A stretch of 64,000 bases of DNA. It comes from Odoribacter splanchnicus DSM 20712 (GTDB lineage Bacteria > Bacteroidota > Bacteroidia > Bacteroidales > Marinifilaceae). This document shows positions 18,087 to 27,866 of this stretch, in pieces. Positions within the stretch are counted from its first letter, which is position 1, and the number at the start of each line of letters is the position of its first letter. The position numbers were made by a program, and so were the translations under genes. The notes under the pieces were generated by a model. The model was given only the letters and a program-made list of their open reading frames with translations. It was not told where the DNA came from and did no database searches. Location: NCBI RefSeq assembly GCF_000190535.1, contig NC_015160.1:1302001-1366000 (forward strand). The letters are read 5' to 3'.

Positions 18087-18389
18087 TTATTTTTCGCTGC
18101 CGATACTCTTCCACACGACAGCCGATAAAGCAGCACCGGCAAAAGGAGCGACAATAAACAACCATAACTGTGTCAATGCCTTCCCCCCTTCGAAAAGAGC
18201 CGGTCCGATGCTACGGGCAGGATTTACAGAAGTTCCTGTGATAGGGATACAAACGATATGTACCAACACTAACGTCAGTCCGATCGCCAAACCACACATC
18301 ACCGGTGTTCCCTTCTTGTCATCGGTTACACCCAAAACAACCAGTACAAAGATGAAAGTAAAGATCATTTCAGAAATGTACTTTTTCAT
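18087..18389 (-). pseudogene. aqpZ: Aquaporin Z with internal deletion (half-length)
   Basis: 100 aa from MKKYISEMIF; AqpZ is normally about 230 aa with six membrane helices and two NPA motifs. Here the first residues of AqpZ run directly into what is normally the fourth helix (FTFIFVLVVLGVTDDKKG). The second half follows: GLAIGLTLVLVHIVCIPITG, then TSVNPARSIGP and LWLFIVAPFAGAAL. Only the second NPA remains. Because the two halves of aquaporins are related, recombination between the equivalent helix 1 and helix 4 segments would give exactly this product. The frame is open, but a water channel is unlikely. Confidence 0.8.
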
Positions 18390-18458
18390 AACCACGCTAT
18401 TTAAAAACACTTCCTCAAAAGTAGTGAATTTATTTTAATTTATCACAATATTTCCCAA

Positions 18459-18486
18459 CCGAAACCGGTTCCTGAACCGGTTTCGG
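18459..18486. terminator. Perfect 12-bp hairpin downstream of pepT
   Basis: CCGAAACCGGTT (18459-18470) and AACCGGTTTCGG (18475-18486) pair perfectly around a 4-nt loop. It lies about 170 bp after the pepT stop and 70 bp before the aquaporin remnant. No U-tract is present, so it is a weak intrinsic terminator or an mRNA 3'-end stabiliser. Confidence 0.5.
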
Positions 18487-18656
18487 CAGCAATACCGATT
18501 CTTACCGGCTCATCACCCGATCGGACCGGAATATCAATGACAATCACAACGTGATGACGAGATATAATTTCATCTCTAACCAGAAAACAATCCGAAGCCG
18601 GAAAAGAAAGTCGGTTTTCTGAATTTCTGCCTTATGAAACGATTTAAAAAGTCAAA

Positions 18657-19880
18657 CTAGATTTTCGTACACAATTCGGCAATCCGTATAATCAGCTGTA
18701 CGGCTTTTTCCATTGCATAAACGGGTATATATTCATAGCGCCCGTGAAAATTATGTCCTCCCGTAAAAAGATTCGGAGTAGGTAACCCCATAAACGACAA
18801 CCGTGCCCCATCCGTACCTCCCCGGATCGGCACGATCAACGGCTTGATATTCAACTCCTGCATGGCTTGCTTTGCAATATCGATAATGTAGTGAACCGGT
18901 TCGATCTTTTCACGCATATTGCTATACTGCTCCTTCAATTCCAACTCGATTTTCAACCCAAAACGTTTGGAAAATTCACGCACCCCGTTCTCGATCGTAT
19001 TTTTGCGCCATTCAAAACGTTCCCGGTCAAAATCACGGATCAGGATTTCGATCTCGGTAGTTTCCACATCTCCCTTTATCGAATACACATGGAAAAAACC
19101 TTCGTAACCGGAAGTATTTTCAGGCACTTCTTTTTTAGGCAGACTAGCCATAAACTCATTGGCTACAGCAATCGAATTGACCATTTTATTCTTCGCATAC
19201 CCGGGATGAATATTCCGTCCTTTGAAAACGATCCGGGCATTAGCGGCATTAAAATTCTCAAATTCCAATTCTCCGATCTCTCCTCCATCCATCGTATAGG
19301 CAAACTTAGCCCCGAATTTTTTTACATTAAAATGATCGGGCCCTTCCCCTATTTCCTCATCGGGAGTGAAACAGATGCATATTTTACCGTGTTTAACTTC
19401 GGGGTGTCCGATCAGATATTCGGCTGCGGTCAAAATCTCGGCGATTCCGGCTTTATCGTCAGCACCCAACAAGGTATTCCCATCTGTAGTGATCAATGTT
19501 TGCCCCACATAATTCATCAATTCCGGAAATTCCTCCGTCGAAAGTACGATTCCCTTCTCTTTGTTCAGCACAATATCATTGCCCGCATAATTCTCGATAA
19601 TCCGGGGGTTCACATGCCTGCCACTCATTTCGGGGCTGGTATCCATATGGGCGATAAACCCGATAGCCGGTGTTTCCCGTTCCACAGTAGAAGGTATAAC
19701 TCCCATCACATAGCCGAATTCATCCAGTTCCACCTCCTGGATACCTATAGCTTCCATCTCTTCCTTCAATACATGGGCAAACTCCATCTGTCCCGGTGTA
19801 CTGGGATTCAATCCCGTATTCGGGTCTGACTGAGTACCATAACCTACATACTTCAAAAAACGGTCAGTAACATTCATCAT
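18657..19880 (-). CDS. pepT: Peptidase T (tripeptide aminopeptidase, M20B)
   Basis: Removes the N-terminal residue from tripeptides in the cytoplasm, using two zinc ions. About 407 aa from the ATG at 19880 ([19 protein letters not shown]). The frame is open further upstream, but those codons are only the intergenic AGCTAAAAG repeat and encode a hydrophobic artefact. Motifs are HMDTSPE (first metal site), [11 protein letters not shown] (bridging Asp), DEEIGEG (catalytic Glu) and [12 protein letters not shown] near the end. It lies downstream of proS, separated by a strong hairpin. Confidence 0.93.
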   Translation of the reverse strand: MMNVTDRFLKYVGYGTQSDPNTGLNPSTPGQMEFAHVLKEEMEAIGIQEVELDEFGYVMGVIPSTVERETPAIGFIAHMDTSPEMSGRHVNPRIIENYAGNDIVLNKEKGIVLSTEEFPELMNYVGQTLITTDGNTLLGADDKAGIAEILTAAEYLIGHPEVKHGKICICFTPDEEIGEGPDHFNVKKFGAKFAYTMDGGEIGELEFENFNAANARIVFKGRNIHPGYAKNKMVNSIAVANEFMASLPKKEVPENTSGYEGFFHVYSIKGDVETTEIEILIRDFDRERFEWRKNTIENGVREFSKRFGLKIELELKEQYSNMREKIEPVHYIIDIAKQAMQELNIKPLIVPIRGGTDGARLSFMGLPTPNLFTGGHNFHGRYEYIPVYAMEKAVQLIIRIAELCTKI

Positions 19881-19900
19881 AAAAAGCAAAAAAGCTAAAA

Positions 19901-19956
19901 GTAAAAAGCTATAAGCTAAAAACAGCAAACTTACCTGCCAGCTTTTAGCTTTTTAC
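19901..19956 (-). terminator. proS terminator made of the AGCTAAAAG-type intergenic repeat
   Basis: A 17-nt arm starting GTAAAAAGCT (19901-19917) pairs, with one mismatch, with the arm ending AGCTTTTTAC (19940-19956). It lies between proS and pepT. The same vocabulary (AAAGCTAAAGGC and its complement) recurs after tpiA at 32211-32379, which suggests a dispersed intergenic repeat family. Confidence 0.65.
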
Positions 19957-19964
19957 ATATTACA

Positions 19965-21440
19965 TTAATAGGCTTTCGCAATCAACACTCTCCGATGAGA
20001 CGGTTTACCGGTCACCATATCTTTTCCTTCTTCTTCAGGGCTATCGAAAGGAATACAACGGATCGTCGCTTTGGTATCGGCTTTTATCTTTTCTTCAGTT
20101 TCTGCAGTACCATCCCAATGACAAAGGAAAAATCCGCCTTTACTTTCCAGCAGATTTTTAAATTCATCGTACGAATCCACTTTAGTGATCATACTATTAC
20201 GGAAATCCAATGCTTTCTTATAAATATTTTCCTGGATATCCTCTAACAATTTTTCTATATGTCCGACAATACCCTCCAAAGGCAAAGTTTCTTTCGTCAA
20301 AGTATCGCGGCGAGCCACTTCGATGGTACCGTTTTCCAAATCCCGTTCTCCCATCGCTAAACGCACAGGCACACCTTTCAATTCGTAATCGGCAAATTTC
20401 CAACCCGGTTTCTGGGTATCGCGATCGTCATATTTTACGGAGATTCCTTTAGCTCTCAGTTTTTCGATCAGCCCCTGTACTTTATCGCTGATTTTTTTCA
20501 ATCCTTCGGCCCCTTTATAGATCGGCACGATAACCACCTGCAAAGGTGCTAATTTCGGAGGCAATACCAAACCGTTATCATCCGAATGAGCCATGATCAG
20601 GGCACCCATCAAACGGGTCGATACCCCCCACGAAGTTGCCCACACGTATTCGAGTTTTCCCTCAGCATTGGTGAACTGTACATCGAAAGCTTTGGCAAAA
20701 TTCTGTCCGAGGAAGTGCGAAGTTCCGGCTTGTAAAGCTTTTCCATCCTGCATCAGAGCTTCGATCGTAAAGGTTTCCAGGGCACCTGCAAACCGCTCGC
20801 TCTCACTCTTCGAGCCCATAATGACGGGAACAGCCATCCAATTTTGTGCAAAATCGGCATACACCCTCACCATCTTATTGGCCTCTTCCAACGCCTCTTC
20901 TTTCGTAGCATGGGCTGTATGTCCTTCCTGCCACAAAAATTCAGCCGTACGCAAAAACATCCGGGTACGCATTTCCCAACGCATCACATTAGCCCACTGA
21001 TTACACAAAATCGGCAGATCCCGATAGGATTGTATCCAGTTTTTATAAGTATTCCAGATGATGGTCTCCGAAGTCGGACGAATGATATACTCTTCTTCCA
21101 ATTTTGCTGCCGGATCGACAACAACTCCTCCTCCGTTCGGGTCATTTTTCAAGCGATAATGCGTCACAACAGCACATTCTTTTGCAAACCCCTCGACATG
21201 ATCGGCTTCCTTAGAGAAAAAAGATTTGGGAATCAACAACGGGAAATAAGCATTGACATGCCCTGTTTGTTTAAACATATCGTCCAACTGACGCTGGATC
21301 TTCTCCCAGATCGCATATCCGTAAGGCTTGATCACCATACATCCTCTCACTACGGATTGTTCGGCCAAACCGGCTTTTACCACTAATTCATTATACCATT
21401 GTGAGTAATCTTCGCTTCTTGATGTTAAAAACTTGCCCAT
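19965..21440 (-). CDS. proS: Prolyl-tRNA synthetase, archaeal/eukaryotic-like type
   Basis: Charges tRNA-Pro with proline in the cytoplasm. 491 aa without the editing insertion of E. coli-type ProRS. It carries class II motifs: [20 protein letters not shown] (motif 1), [40 protein letters not shown] (motif 2) and [20 protein letters not shown] (motif 3). An anticodon-binding domain (about 285-385: [11 protein letters not shown]) and a C-terminal zinc-type extension ending in AKAY follow, as is normal for this form. It is transcribed before pepT. Confidence 0.95.
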   Translation of the reverse strand: MGKFLTSRSEDYSQWYNELVVKAGLAEQSVVRGCMVIKPYGYAIWEKIQRQLDDMFKQTGHVNAYFPLLIPKSFFSKEADHVEGFAKECAVVTHYRLKNDPNGGGVVVDPAAKLEEEYIIRPTSETIIWNTYKNWIQSYRDLPILCNQWANVMRWEMRTRMFLRTAEFLWQEGHTAHATKEEALEEANKMVRVYADFAQNWMAVPVIMGSKSESERFAGALETFTIEALMQDGKALQAGTSHFLGQNFAKAFDVQFTNAEGKLEYVWATSWGVSTRLMGALIMAHSDDNGLVLPPKLAPLQVVIVPIYKGAEGLKKISDKVQGLIEKLRAKGISVKYDDRDTQKPGWKFADYELKGVPVRLAMGERDLENGTIEVARRDTLTKETLPLEGIVGHIEKLLEDIQENIYKKALDFRNSMITKVDSYDEFKNLLESKGGFFLCHWDGTAETEEKIKADTKATIRCIPFDSPEEEGKDMVTGKPSHRRVLIAKAY

Positions 21441-21618
21441 CTTCTTATTATTTGATAAAACGGGAGCAAATTTAAAGAAAAAAATAGTAGATGTGACCGA
21501 ATTTGATTATTTTTATTCCATGATCGGCAACAGGTTAAAAAAGAATTATAAAAACAATAGCAAATTTTTTCTTGGTATACTTTTTGATATTAATAATAAA
21601 ACGAATAAATAAAACAAC

Positions 21619-23295
21619 ATGAAATTTTCTTTATACATAGCAGGTCTTGCTTTTATAATAGTATCCTGTTCCACTACCCGGAATTTCAGCTCTATCATGG
21701 AGGACGATATCTATTACGTCCCCGGGAAAAAAGCGCTGGCTATCCGGGAAGTAGAAAATCTTACCGGACATGATATCGGGACCGAACAACCGGTCGATCC
21801 GACTGTCTTAGCCGGGGAAATCTCCCGTTCAGCAGGTAGCAGTACACCTCCTGCCACCTTCTCGAGTAGTAACAACACGAAGATCAATGCCCGTAGCGGG
21901 CAATTGGAGCAAGTGAATATCCAAAGCTTGACCCGGGAAGCAGAAGAGAAGCTTGCCAACAATGAAGAGATCGATATGACCTTGTACGAAAATACCGGAT
22001 ACTGGATCGGAGGCTACCGGGGCCCGGCCAGCGATTTGGCAGAAATACAACGGATCATCAACATGTATCCCGAAGGATTCGCCAATTTCAGCAATGGGCA
22101 GGAAATAGCCCTCAACCTTTCGTTCGATTCGGATTGGAATGTCTATACAGATAACGGACGTTACTGGTGGTTTCCGTCCAATACGAATATCAATTTATAT
22201 TCTTCCCTGCTTTTCGGTACTTATCCGAAATATATCTGGACCATCGTATGGAACAATCCCCGCTTCGACAGTTGGGCTTTCGACGCTACTTTCAACAACC
22301 GTTTCAACTGGAGTCTGAATCTGGGCTGGGGCGGTCCGGGCTGGAGCATCGGATTCGGATGGAATTCAGGTTGGTACGATCCTTGGTACGGAGGTTGGTA
22401 CGATCCCTGGTATCGCCCCTGGTACGGTGGTTACTATCCGGGATGGGGTTATCCACACTGGCATCACCCACATTGGGGACATCCCGGTTGGGATTATCCG
22501 CACTGGGGCGGTGGAAGCGGTCATTATCCCAACAGGCCCAACCGGCCTCATTGGGCAGGACAACGGCCTGGATTCGGAGGCGGAGTAAGCGGCATACGCC
22601 CAAACGGAAATCGGCCCAACAGCAACAATGGGTTGAACCGCCCGAACAGCACCCGTCCGGGTACAGGAAGTGCGTTACGCCCGGGCACCAGCAACTCTTT
22701 ACGGCCAGGAACAGGAACAACCACCCGTCCGGGCAGTTCAACCGGAACGATTAACCGTCCGGGCACAACACGCCCCAATACTTCCGGTATCAACCGGCCG
22801 ACAGGTACGACACGTCCGAATACGACAACTACCCGTCCAGGAACGATCACCCGGCCGAATACAGGCTCGAATATACGCCGGGGAACCAATACGTCCAGTC
22901 CCTCACAAGGGGGAACACGTCCGGTAACCCGGCCGTCGACAACCACCCGGCCGTCGACAACGACGAATCGCCCGACAACGACAACGCGGCCATCAACGAC
23001 GACTAACCGGCCATCTACCACAACCCGGCCTTCAACCACTACGAACAACCGGTATACCCGTCCGTCCGGTAGCGGTTCAGGTAATGTAAAAACTTATAAT
23101 CGTCCTCAAAATAGTTACAGACCGACTTATAATAACAACAGTTCTTCGAATTATGTTCCCCGGAGATCTTCATCGGCCTCCCGGAGTTCGGGTAGCAGCT
23201 ATTCGCCTTCCCGGAGTTCAGGCAGTAGTTACAGCCCTTCCCGGAGTTCGGGTGGTTCCTCCCGGGGCACAGTAAATCGTCCAACTAGAAGATAA
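21619..23295 (+). CDS. Lipoprotein with aromatic Trp/Tyr-Asp-Pro-Trp region and Arg-Pro-(Ser/Thr)-Thr repeat tail
   Basis: 558 aa. The lipobox VSCSTT gives a lipidated Cys near residue 17. A conserved folded part (about 25-215) contains YENTGYWIGGYRGPASDLAE. Residues about 250-310 are rich in Trp, Tyr, Gly, Pro and His (WYDPWY repeated). From about 320 to the end the chain is low-complexity: RPGT, then RPSTTT repeats (DNA repeats 22928-23045), then RSSGSSYSPS units. Such Thr-rich, basic tails suggest a disordered, possibly O-glycosylated region touching the cell envelope. It ends 17 bp before the OmpP1/FadL-like gene and probably shares its transcript. Confidence 0.75.
   Translation: MKFSLYIAGLAFIIVSCSTTRNFSSIMEDDIYYVPGKKALAIREVENLTGHDIGTEQPVDPTVLAGEISRSAGSSTPPATFSSSNNTKINARSGQLEQVNIQSLTREAEEKLANNEEIDMTLYENTGYWIGGYRGPASDLAEIQRIINMYPEGFANFSNGQEIALNLSFDSDWNVYTDNGRYWWFPSNTNINLYSSLLFGTYPKYIWTIVWNNPRFDSWAFDATFNNRFNWSLNLGWGGPGWSIGFGWNSGWYDPWYGGWYDPWYRPWYGGYYPGWGYPHWHHPHWGHPGWDYPHWGGGSGHYPNRPNRPHWAGQRPGFGGGVSGIRPNGNRPNSNNGLNRPNSTRPGTGSALRPGTSNSLRPGTGTTTRPGSSTGTINRPGTTRPNTSGINRPTGTTRPNTTTTRPGTITRPNTGSNIRRGTNTSSPSQGGTRPVTRPSTTTRPSTTTNRPTTTTRPSTTTNRPSTTTRPSTTTNNRYTRPSGSGSGNVKTYNRPQNSYRPTYNNNSSSNYVPRRSSSASRSSGSSYSPSRSSGSSYSPSRSSGGSSRGTVNRPTRR
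22928..23045 (+). repeat. Degenerate tandem repeat encoding Arg-Pro-Ser/Thr-Thr-Thr
   Basis: Repeated CGGCC(G/A)TC(G/A)AC(A/G)AC units within the lipoprotein gene encode RPSTTT(N) about six times. The copies differ at third positions, so the array is partly worn but could still change copy number. Confidence 0.7.
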
Positions 23296-23312
23296 ACTTA
23301 AACCAGTACATC

Positions 23313-24803
23313 ATGAAAAAAGTAATCATATTATCCGTTCTTCTGGGATTCACATTTGCTTCACAAGCCCAGACTTTCGAGGATGCCGTACAATTTTCAA
23401 GGATACAGAACTGGGGAACAGCCCGTTCGGCAGGTATGGCGGGTGCCTTCGGAGCTTTGGGGGGTGATCTGTCAACCCTAAGTTCCAACCCGGCCGGTAT
23501 CGGCGTTTTCAGGAAATCGGAAATCTCCATTACGCCCAGTTTAAATTTTGCCAACACCAAGGCTACCGACTATAGTCCTAAAGATAATTCTTTCCAATTG
23601 GGAGATCTGGGAGCTGTATTCGCTTTTTATTCTCCCAACTTCGACTGGAAAGGCATCAATTTCGGTATCAATTATACCAATTTGAATAATTTCAACCGAA
23701 AAACCGATCAGGTGATCTGGAACTCCTCCACCTCTTTGCTGGACGTATTAGCCGCAAGCAGCGGAAATTATCCCTCCGATGAATTGAATTCTTTCCGCAA
23801 CTATCTGGCTTATCAATGTTACCTGATCAACCGGAACAAGGATGAAGAAGATCCTAATTTCGGCTACTATCACTCTATCTTCCATAATGGAGAAATTGTG
23901 GCCCAGACCAAACGCATGAAAGAAGACGGTAACCAGGGAGAATATGCTTTTTCTTTCGGTACCAATTATAAAGACAAATTGTACCTGGGATTGACCATCG
24001 GTATTCAGTCCATCTGGTATAAAATGCATTCCGGGTATACGGAAGCTCCCTCCGAAAATTCACCCAGTGGATTAGATTATTATACTTATTATGAATATAA
24101 GAAAATGAATGGAGTGGGTACCAATCTGAAATTCGGTGTAATTTATCGTCCTATCCCGGAAATCCGGTTAGGAGCTGCCATCCATACCCCGACCTGGTAC
24201 AATATGAATTACAGCATGGCCACTTCGATATACTCGTCTTTCTATACGTCACAAGATCCGTCAAATGGCAGAGAGGGCTACGAGTTCGATTTTTACAGTC
24301 CGGACTATTCGATAGACTTTAATATGCGTACCCCCTGGCGGGCTATGTTAAGCATGGCCACGGTACTCAACCAAAAGGCTATCGTCAGTGTCGATTACGA
24401 ATATGTCAATTACCAGAATGCCAATATCAGCGAGATTGAAGACGATTATAACGGTTCTATGGAACAAACCACCAACCAGGACATCGAAGATTATCTTCGT
24501 GCTACCCATAATTTCAGGGTTGGTGCCGAATATCGTTTCAACAGTCTGTTCAGCCTGCGGGCCGGTTATGCATTCTGGGATTCCCCCTACCACAACGAAA
24601 CTCATAAAAATTATAACCGCATTCAGGCTTTTACTGCAGGAGCCGGCCTCAATTTCGGTATGTTCTATTGTGATGCAGCATTTATTCATAAGTTCTCGGA
24701 GAATGAAACCGTATTTTATTCCTACTACGACATTCAAGCCGAACCTGTAAAAAACAAATACCTAAGTAATGAAGCCCGAATCACGTTGGGAATCAGATTC
24801 TAA
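23313..24803 (+). CDS. OmpP1/FadL-type outer-membrane transport protein
   Basis: 496 aa. The signal peptide is 1-19 (ending ASQAQ). The mature start, TFEDAVQFSRIQNWGTARSA then GMAGAFGALGGDLSTLSSNPAGIGVFRKSE, is the N-terminal signature of the OmpP1/FadL/TodX barrel family, with an NPAG motif. Many amphipathic strands follow, ending in ARITLGIRF with a terminal Phe recognised by the BAM machinery. FadL homologues pass hydrophobic compounds across the outer membrane. It lies in one operon with the repeat lipoprotein before it. The substrate is unknown. Confidence 0.88.
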   Translation: MKKVIILSVLLGFTFASQAQTFEDAVQFSRIQNWGTARSAGMAGAFGALGGDLSTLSSNPAGIGVFRKSEISITPSLNFANTKATDYSPKDNSFQLGDLGAVFAFYSPNFDWKGINFGINYTNLNNFNRKTDQVIWNSSTSLLDVLAASSGNYPSDELNSFRNYLAYQCYLINRNKDEEDPNFGYYHSIFHNGEIVAQTKRMKEDGNQGEYAFSFGTNYKDKLYLGLTIGIQSIWYKMHSGYTEAPSENSPSGLDYYTYYEYKKMNGVGTNLKFGVIYRPIPEIRLGAAIHTPTWYNMNYSMATSIYSSFYTSQDPSNGREGYEFDFYSPDYSIDFNMRTPWRAMLSMATVLNQKAIVSVDYEYVNYQNANISEIEDDYNGSMEQTTNQDIEDYLRATHNFRVGAEYRFNSLFSLRAGYAFWDSPYHNETHKNYNRIQAFTAGAGLNFGMFYCDAAFIHKFSENETVFYSYYDIQAEPVKNKYLSNEARITLGIRF

Positions 24804-24833
24804 AAACAAGATCAAAGCGCTTTTAAGCAACAA

Positions 24834-24867
24834 GGGTTACAGCGGTTAGAATCAACATCTGTAACCC
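24834..24867 (+). terminator. Hairpin after the OmpP1/FadL-like gene
   Basis: GGGTTACAG (24834-24842) and CTGTAACCC (24859-24867) form a perfect 9-bp stem 30 bp after the stop codon. The following bases are only moderately T-rich. The rest of the gap (24868-25219) shows no supported gene; an open frame before 25220 lacks family support. Confidence 0.55.
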
Positions 24868-25219
24868 TCGGTATTTTCGATACCGCCTGGAAGCTAAACA
24901 GGGACAATATTCCTTTCGAAGGTTTTGCAATACCGAATAATTATTACCAGGGAGATTAATTGCTTCCTTTTAATACTAAAAACGGACGTTTTTTAGCTGT
25001 CGACTATCATGGATTTCTCCATGCATTCGAAAAGGGTCGCCTACCCTCTGCTTCCCGGTCGTTAATTGTTTTGATTCGTTGCTCGTCGGAAAAAGAAATT
25101 ATGAAGGTTTACTCCGGACCTTTATAACTCCTGTAACTCTAATTTCCTCAATAAATTTTGGCTGTTGTACTGATCAGATAACTAAAAATGAATTATTTTT
25201 GGCGTCAAAATTCAATTTT

Positions 25220-26152
25220 ATGAACGTAAAAGCCAAGGGATATATTTTAGGTGCCGTTGCTGCGGCCACTTACGGGATGAATCCGTTATTTGCCTTGCCG
25301 TTGTATAAAGCAGGTATGAATCCGGATTCGGTTCTTTTTTTCCGTTATCTTTTTGCCATACCCGTGTTGGGGATGATGATCGTGGCAAGGGGGAGAAGTT
25401 TTAAGCTGAAACGTAAAGAAGTGTTGCCCTTGATCATAATGGGATTACTGGTAGCCCTTTCCTCGCTGGCATTGTTTCAGAGTTACAATTATATGGATGT
25501 CGGTATTGCCTCCACTTTGTTGTTTGTCTATCCTATCCTGGTTGCATTGATCATGTGGATCGCATTTAAAGAAAAATTAACCTTACCGACAGTATTATGT
25601 ATCTTACTGGCCTTGGGAGGTATCGGCCTGCTATATAAAAGCGGTGACGGTAGCACACTTAATCTGACAGGAATTATTTTGGTGATGATTTCTGCCCTAT
25701 CCTATGCTATTTATATTGTAGGAGTGAACCAGTCGACCCTGAAGAATTTAGCGACGCTTTCGTTGACTTTCTATGTTTTACTCTTTGGATTAGTCTTATT
25801 TTTGGTCCGGGTCGATTTCGGCCAAAGTCTTCGTGTGGCTGAAACCTGGTATTTGTGGGGTAACCTGATCGCTTTAGCTATTTTTCCAACGGCGATTTCA
25901 TTTCTTTGTACTACCCAGGCCATACAATATATCGGTTCCACCCCTACAGCTATCTTGGGGGCTTTAGAGCCTTTGACCGCTGTCTTCTTCGGAGTAGTCG
26001 TTTTCGGAGAATCCCTGACACTACGGTTGAGTTGCGGTATGTTGATGATTATTCTCGCAGTCACTCTGATTATTGCAGGAGGAAATATTACCATTTATCT
26101 GGTGCGTTTCAGGAAATTATTTCCCAGACTCCCGATCAAAAGAAAAAAATGA
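25220..26152 (+). CDS. EamA/DMT-family transporter
   Basis: About 310 aa from the ATG at 25220 (MNVKAKGYILGAVAAATYGM). The frame opens 141 bp earlier, but those codons are not membrane-like. About ten membrane helices form two EamA repeats of five; the second starts near LNLTGIILVMISALSYAIYI, and the late motif SPTAILGALEPLTAVFFG-type is present as STPTAILGALEPLTAVFFGV. Members export metabolites or amino acids across the inner membrane; the substrate here is unknown. It is a single gene with a hairpin after it. Confidence 0.88.
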   Translation: MNVKAKGYILGAVAAATYGMNPLFALPLYKAGMNPDSVLFFRYLFAIPVLGMMIVARGRSFKLKRKEVLPLIIMGLLVALSSLALFQSYNYMDVGIASTLLFVYPILVALIMWIAFKEKLTLPTVLCILLALGGIGLLYKSGDGSTLNLTGIILVMISALSYAIYIVGVNQSTLKNLATLSLTFYVLLFGLVLFLVRVDFGQSLRVAETWYLWGNLIALAIFPTAISFLCTTQAIQYIGSTPTAILGALEPLTAVFFGVVVFGESLTLRLSCGMLMIILAVTLIIAGGNITIYLVRFRKLFPRLPIKRKK

Positions 26153-26191
26153 TTTTTAATAACACGAACAGTGACCGAAAATCACAAACAC

Positions 26192-26240
26192 GTCTTCCAT
26201 AGACTGTATGTTTTGTGGGAAGTATGCAGTCTATAAAGAC
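26192..26240 (+). terminator. Hairpin after the EamA gene
   Basis: ATAGACTG (26199-26206) and CAGTCTAT (26227-26234) pair. The stem is extended by GTCTT at 26192 and AAGAC at 26236-26240. It sits just before a rightward -7 box, so it probably ends the EamA transcript. Confidence 0.5.
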
Positions 26241-26258
26241 ATAAATAAGATAAATTCG

Positions 26259-26266
26259 TATCTTTG
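26259..26266 (+). promoter_or_regulatory. -7 box upstream of miaB
   Basis: TATCTTTG matches TAnnTTTG, but no TTG lies at the right distance. A second match, TACTTTTG, is at 26463-26470, 56 bp before miaB, also without a -33 box. Either could serve miaB. The rest of 26267-26526 contains only a short frame with no recognisable protein. Confidence 0.4.
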
Positions 26267-26526
26267 TATCGTTAACCACGCACGGCAAACGTATCCATAT
26301 GGTGCAGTTGACCATTGAGTTGATAATGAATCAAACGATGAAAACTAACCATATAATATATACGTTTTCTATCCATCCCACAAATTTAAACGAATTATTC
26401 TCCCGCGCTAGTCATTCAACCATAAAATTTATGAATCAGACAGCTCTTCCATTTGAAAATATTACTTTTGCGGTAGATTAAAAACAATAGGACGATCTAT
26501 TCGGAGAGAAAGAAACAACAAAAATT

Positions 26527-27858
26527 ATGGTAAAAAAATTTTATATAGAAACCTATGGTTGCCAGATGAATGTGGCTGATAGCGAAGTTGTAGCAGCCAT
26601 TCTGACCGCCGCCGGCTTCGAACATACAACCGATAAGAACGAAGCGGATGTCATTCTGGTGAATACTTGTTCTGTACGGGAAAATGCCGAACAAAGGGTA
26701 AGAGGCCGGGTACAGGGATTCTCGGAAATCCGGAAACGCAACCCTCACCTCCTGGTAGGCGTGATGGGTTGTATGGCCGAACGCCTGGGGGCGAAACTCT
26801 TCGAAGAAGAGAAAAATGTCAATATCGTCGTCGGTCCCGATGCTTATATGGACCTGCCTCTATTGATCGAACAGGCAGCACAAGGCAAAAAAGCCATCAA
26901 TATCGAACTTTCTACCACCGAGACTTATAAAGACATTTGCCCCTCGCGCATAGACGAGACGGCGATTTCGGGCTTCGTATCTATCATGCGGGGATGTAAC
27001 AATTTTTGTACGTACTGTATTGTCCCGTATACCCGTGGACGGGAACGCAGCCGGAGTCCGCACAGTATCGTCGGCGAGGTGATCGATTTGCAACGCCGGG
27101 GATACAAAGAAGTCACTTTATTGGGACAAAACGTCAATTCCTATCTTTATAAAGACGAACAAACGAGGGTCGACTTTCCGGCTCTTCTGGAATTAGTAGC
27201 CCGTACGGTCCCGGATATGCGGATTCGTTTCGCCACCTCACATCCCAAAGACATGAGCGATAAAACCCTGGAAACGATCGCCCGTTGGCCCAATATCTGC
27301 AAAGCCATTCACCTGCCGGTACAATCGGGAAGTAATTCTGTCCTGAAAGATATGAACCGCAAATATACACGGGAATGGTATCTCGACCGGATCGCTGCCA
27401 TTCGCCGCATCGTCCCCGATTGCGGCATCTCGACAGATGTATTTGTGGGCTTCCATAACGAAAGCGAAGAAGATTACCGGCAAACACTGGAATTGATGCG
27501 GGAAGTGGGGTTCGATCTGGCATATATGTTCAAATATTCGGAACGCCCCGGTACCCAAGCTTCCAAAAGCCTCCCGGATAACATCGACGAAACCACGAAA
27601 GGCAGGCGTCTGCAGGAACTGATCGACCTGCAAACCGGATGGTCGCTGGAAAGTAACCGCCGCGATATCGGTAAAACTTTCGAAGTATTGGTAGAAGGCG
27701 TATCTAAAAAGAGCTCCGACGAGATGTTCGGACGGAGTAGTCAGAATAAAGTAATCGTTTTTCCGGCTAAAAATATTCCGATCGGTTCTTTGATTCAGGT
27801 TAAAATCAAGGATTGTACTTCCGCCACACTCATCGGAGAAATTGCCAACACACAATAA
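26527..27858 (+). CDS. miaB: tRNA-2-methylthio-N6-dimethylallyladenosine synthase
   Basis: Radical-SAM methylthiotransferase that adds a methylthio group to i6A37 of tRNAs. 443 aa, full length. The N-terminal UPF0004 domain holds the second iron-sulfur cluster (C12, C48 and C82: YGCQMN, NTCSVRENAEQRV, GCMAE). The radical-SAM domain has C157-x3-C161-x2-C164 (CNNFCTYCIVP). A C-terminal TRAM domain follows (VLVEGVSKKSSDEMFGRSSQ). It ends 8 bp before the SpoU methyltransferase gene; the two tRNA/rRNA-modifying genes probably form one transcript. Confidence 0.96.
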   Translation: MVKKFYIETYGCQMNVADSEVVAAILTAAGFEHTTDKNEADVILVNTCSVRENAEQRVRGRVQGFSEIRKRNPHLLVGVMGCMAERLGAKLFEEEKNVNIVVGPDAYMDLPLLIEQAAQGKKAINIELSTTETYKDICPSRIDETAISGFVSIMRGCNNFCTYCIVPYTRGRERSRSPHSIVGEVIDLQRRGYKEVTLLGQNVNSYLYKDEQTRVDFPALLELVARTVPDMRIRFATSHPKDMSDKTLETIARWPNICKAIHLPVQSGSNSVLKDMNRKYTREWYLDRIAAIRRIVPDCGISTDVFVGFHNESEEDYRQTLELMREVGFDLAYMFKYSERPGTQASKSLPDNIDETTKGRRLQELIDLQTGWSLESNRRDIGKTFEVLVEGVSKKSSDEMFGRSSQNKVIVFPAKNIPIGSLIQVKIKDCTSATLIGEIANTQ

Positions 27859-27866
27859 GAGACGCC

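Noticed and set aside
19881..19928. Upstream extension of pepT with a hydrophobic leader
   Set aside because: The codons are the intergenic AGCTAAAAG repeat; PepT is cytoplasmic and its normal start is at 19880.
22928..23045. Repeated units that could suggest a CRISPR array
   Set aside because: Units are adjacent, degenerate at third codon positions and in frame; no spacers.
22548..23048. Minus-strand frame of 166 codons rich in Val-Gly-Arg
   Set aside because: Pure antisense of the Arg-Pro-Thr repeat DNA.
26299..26481. 60-codon frame upstream of miaB
   Set aside because: No ribosome site or protein-like conservation; probably leader DNA between two possible -7 boxes.
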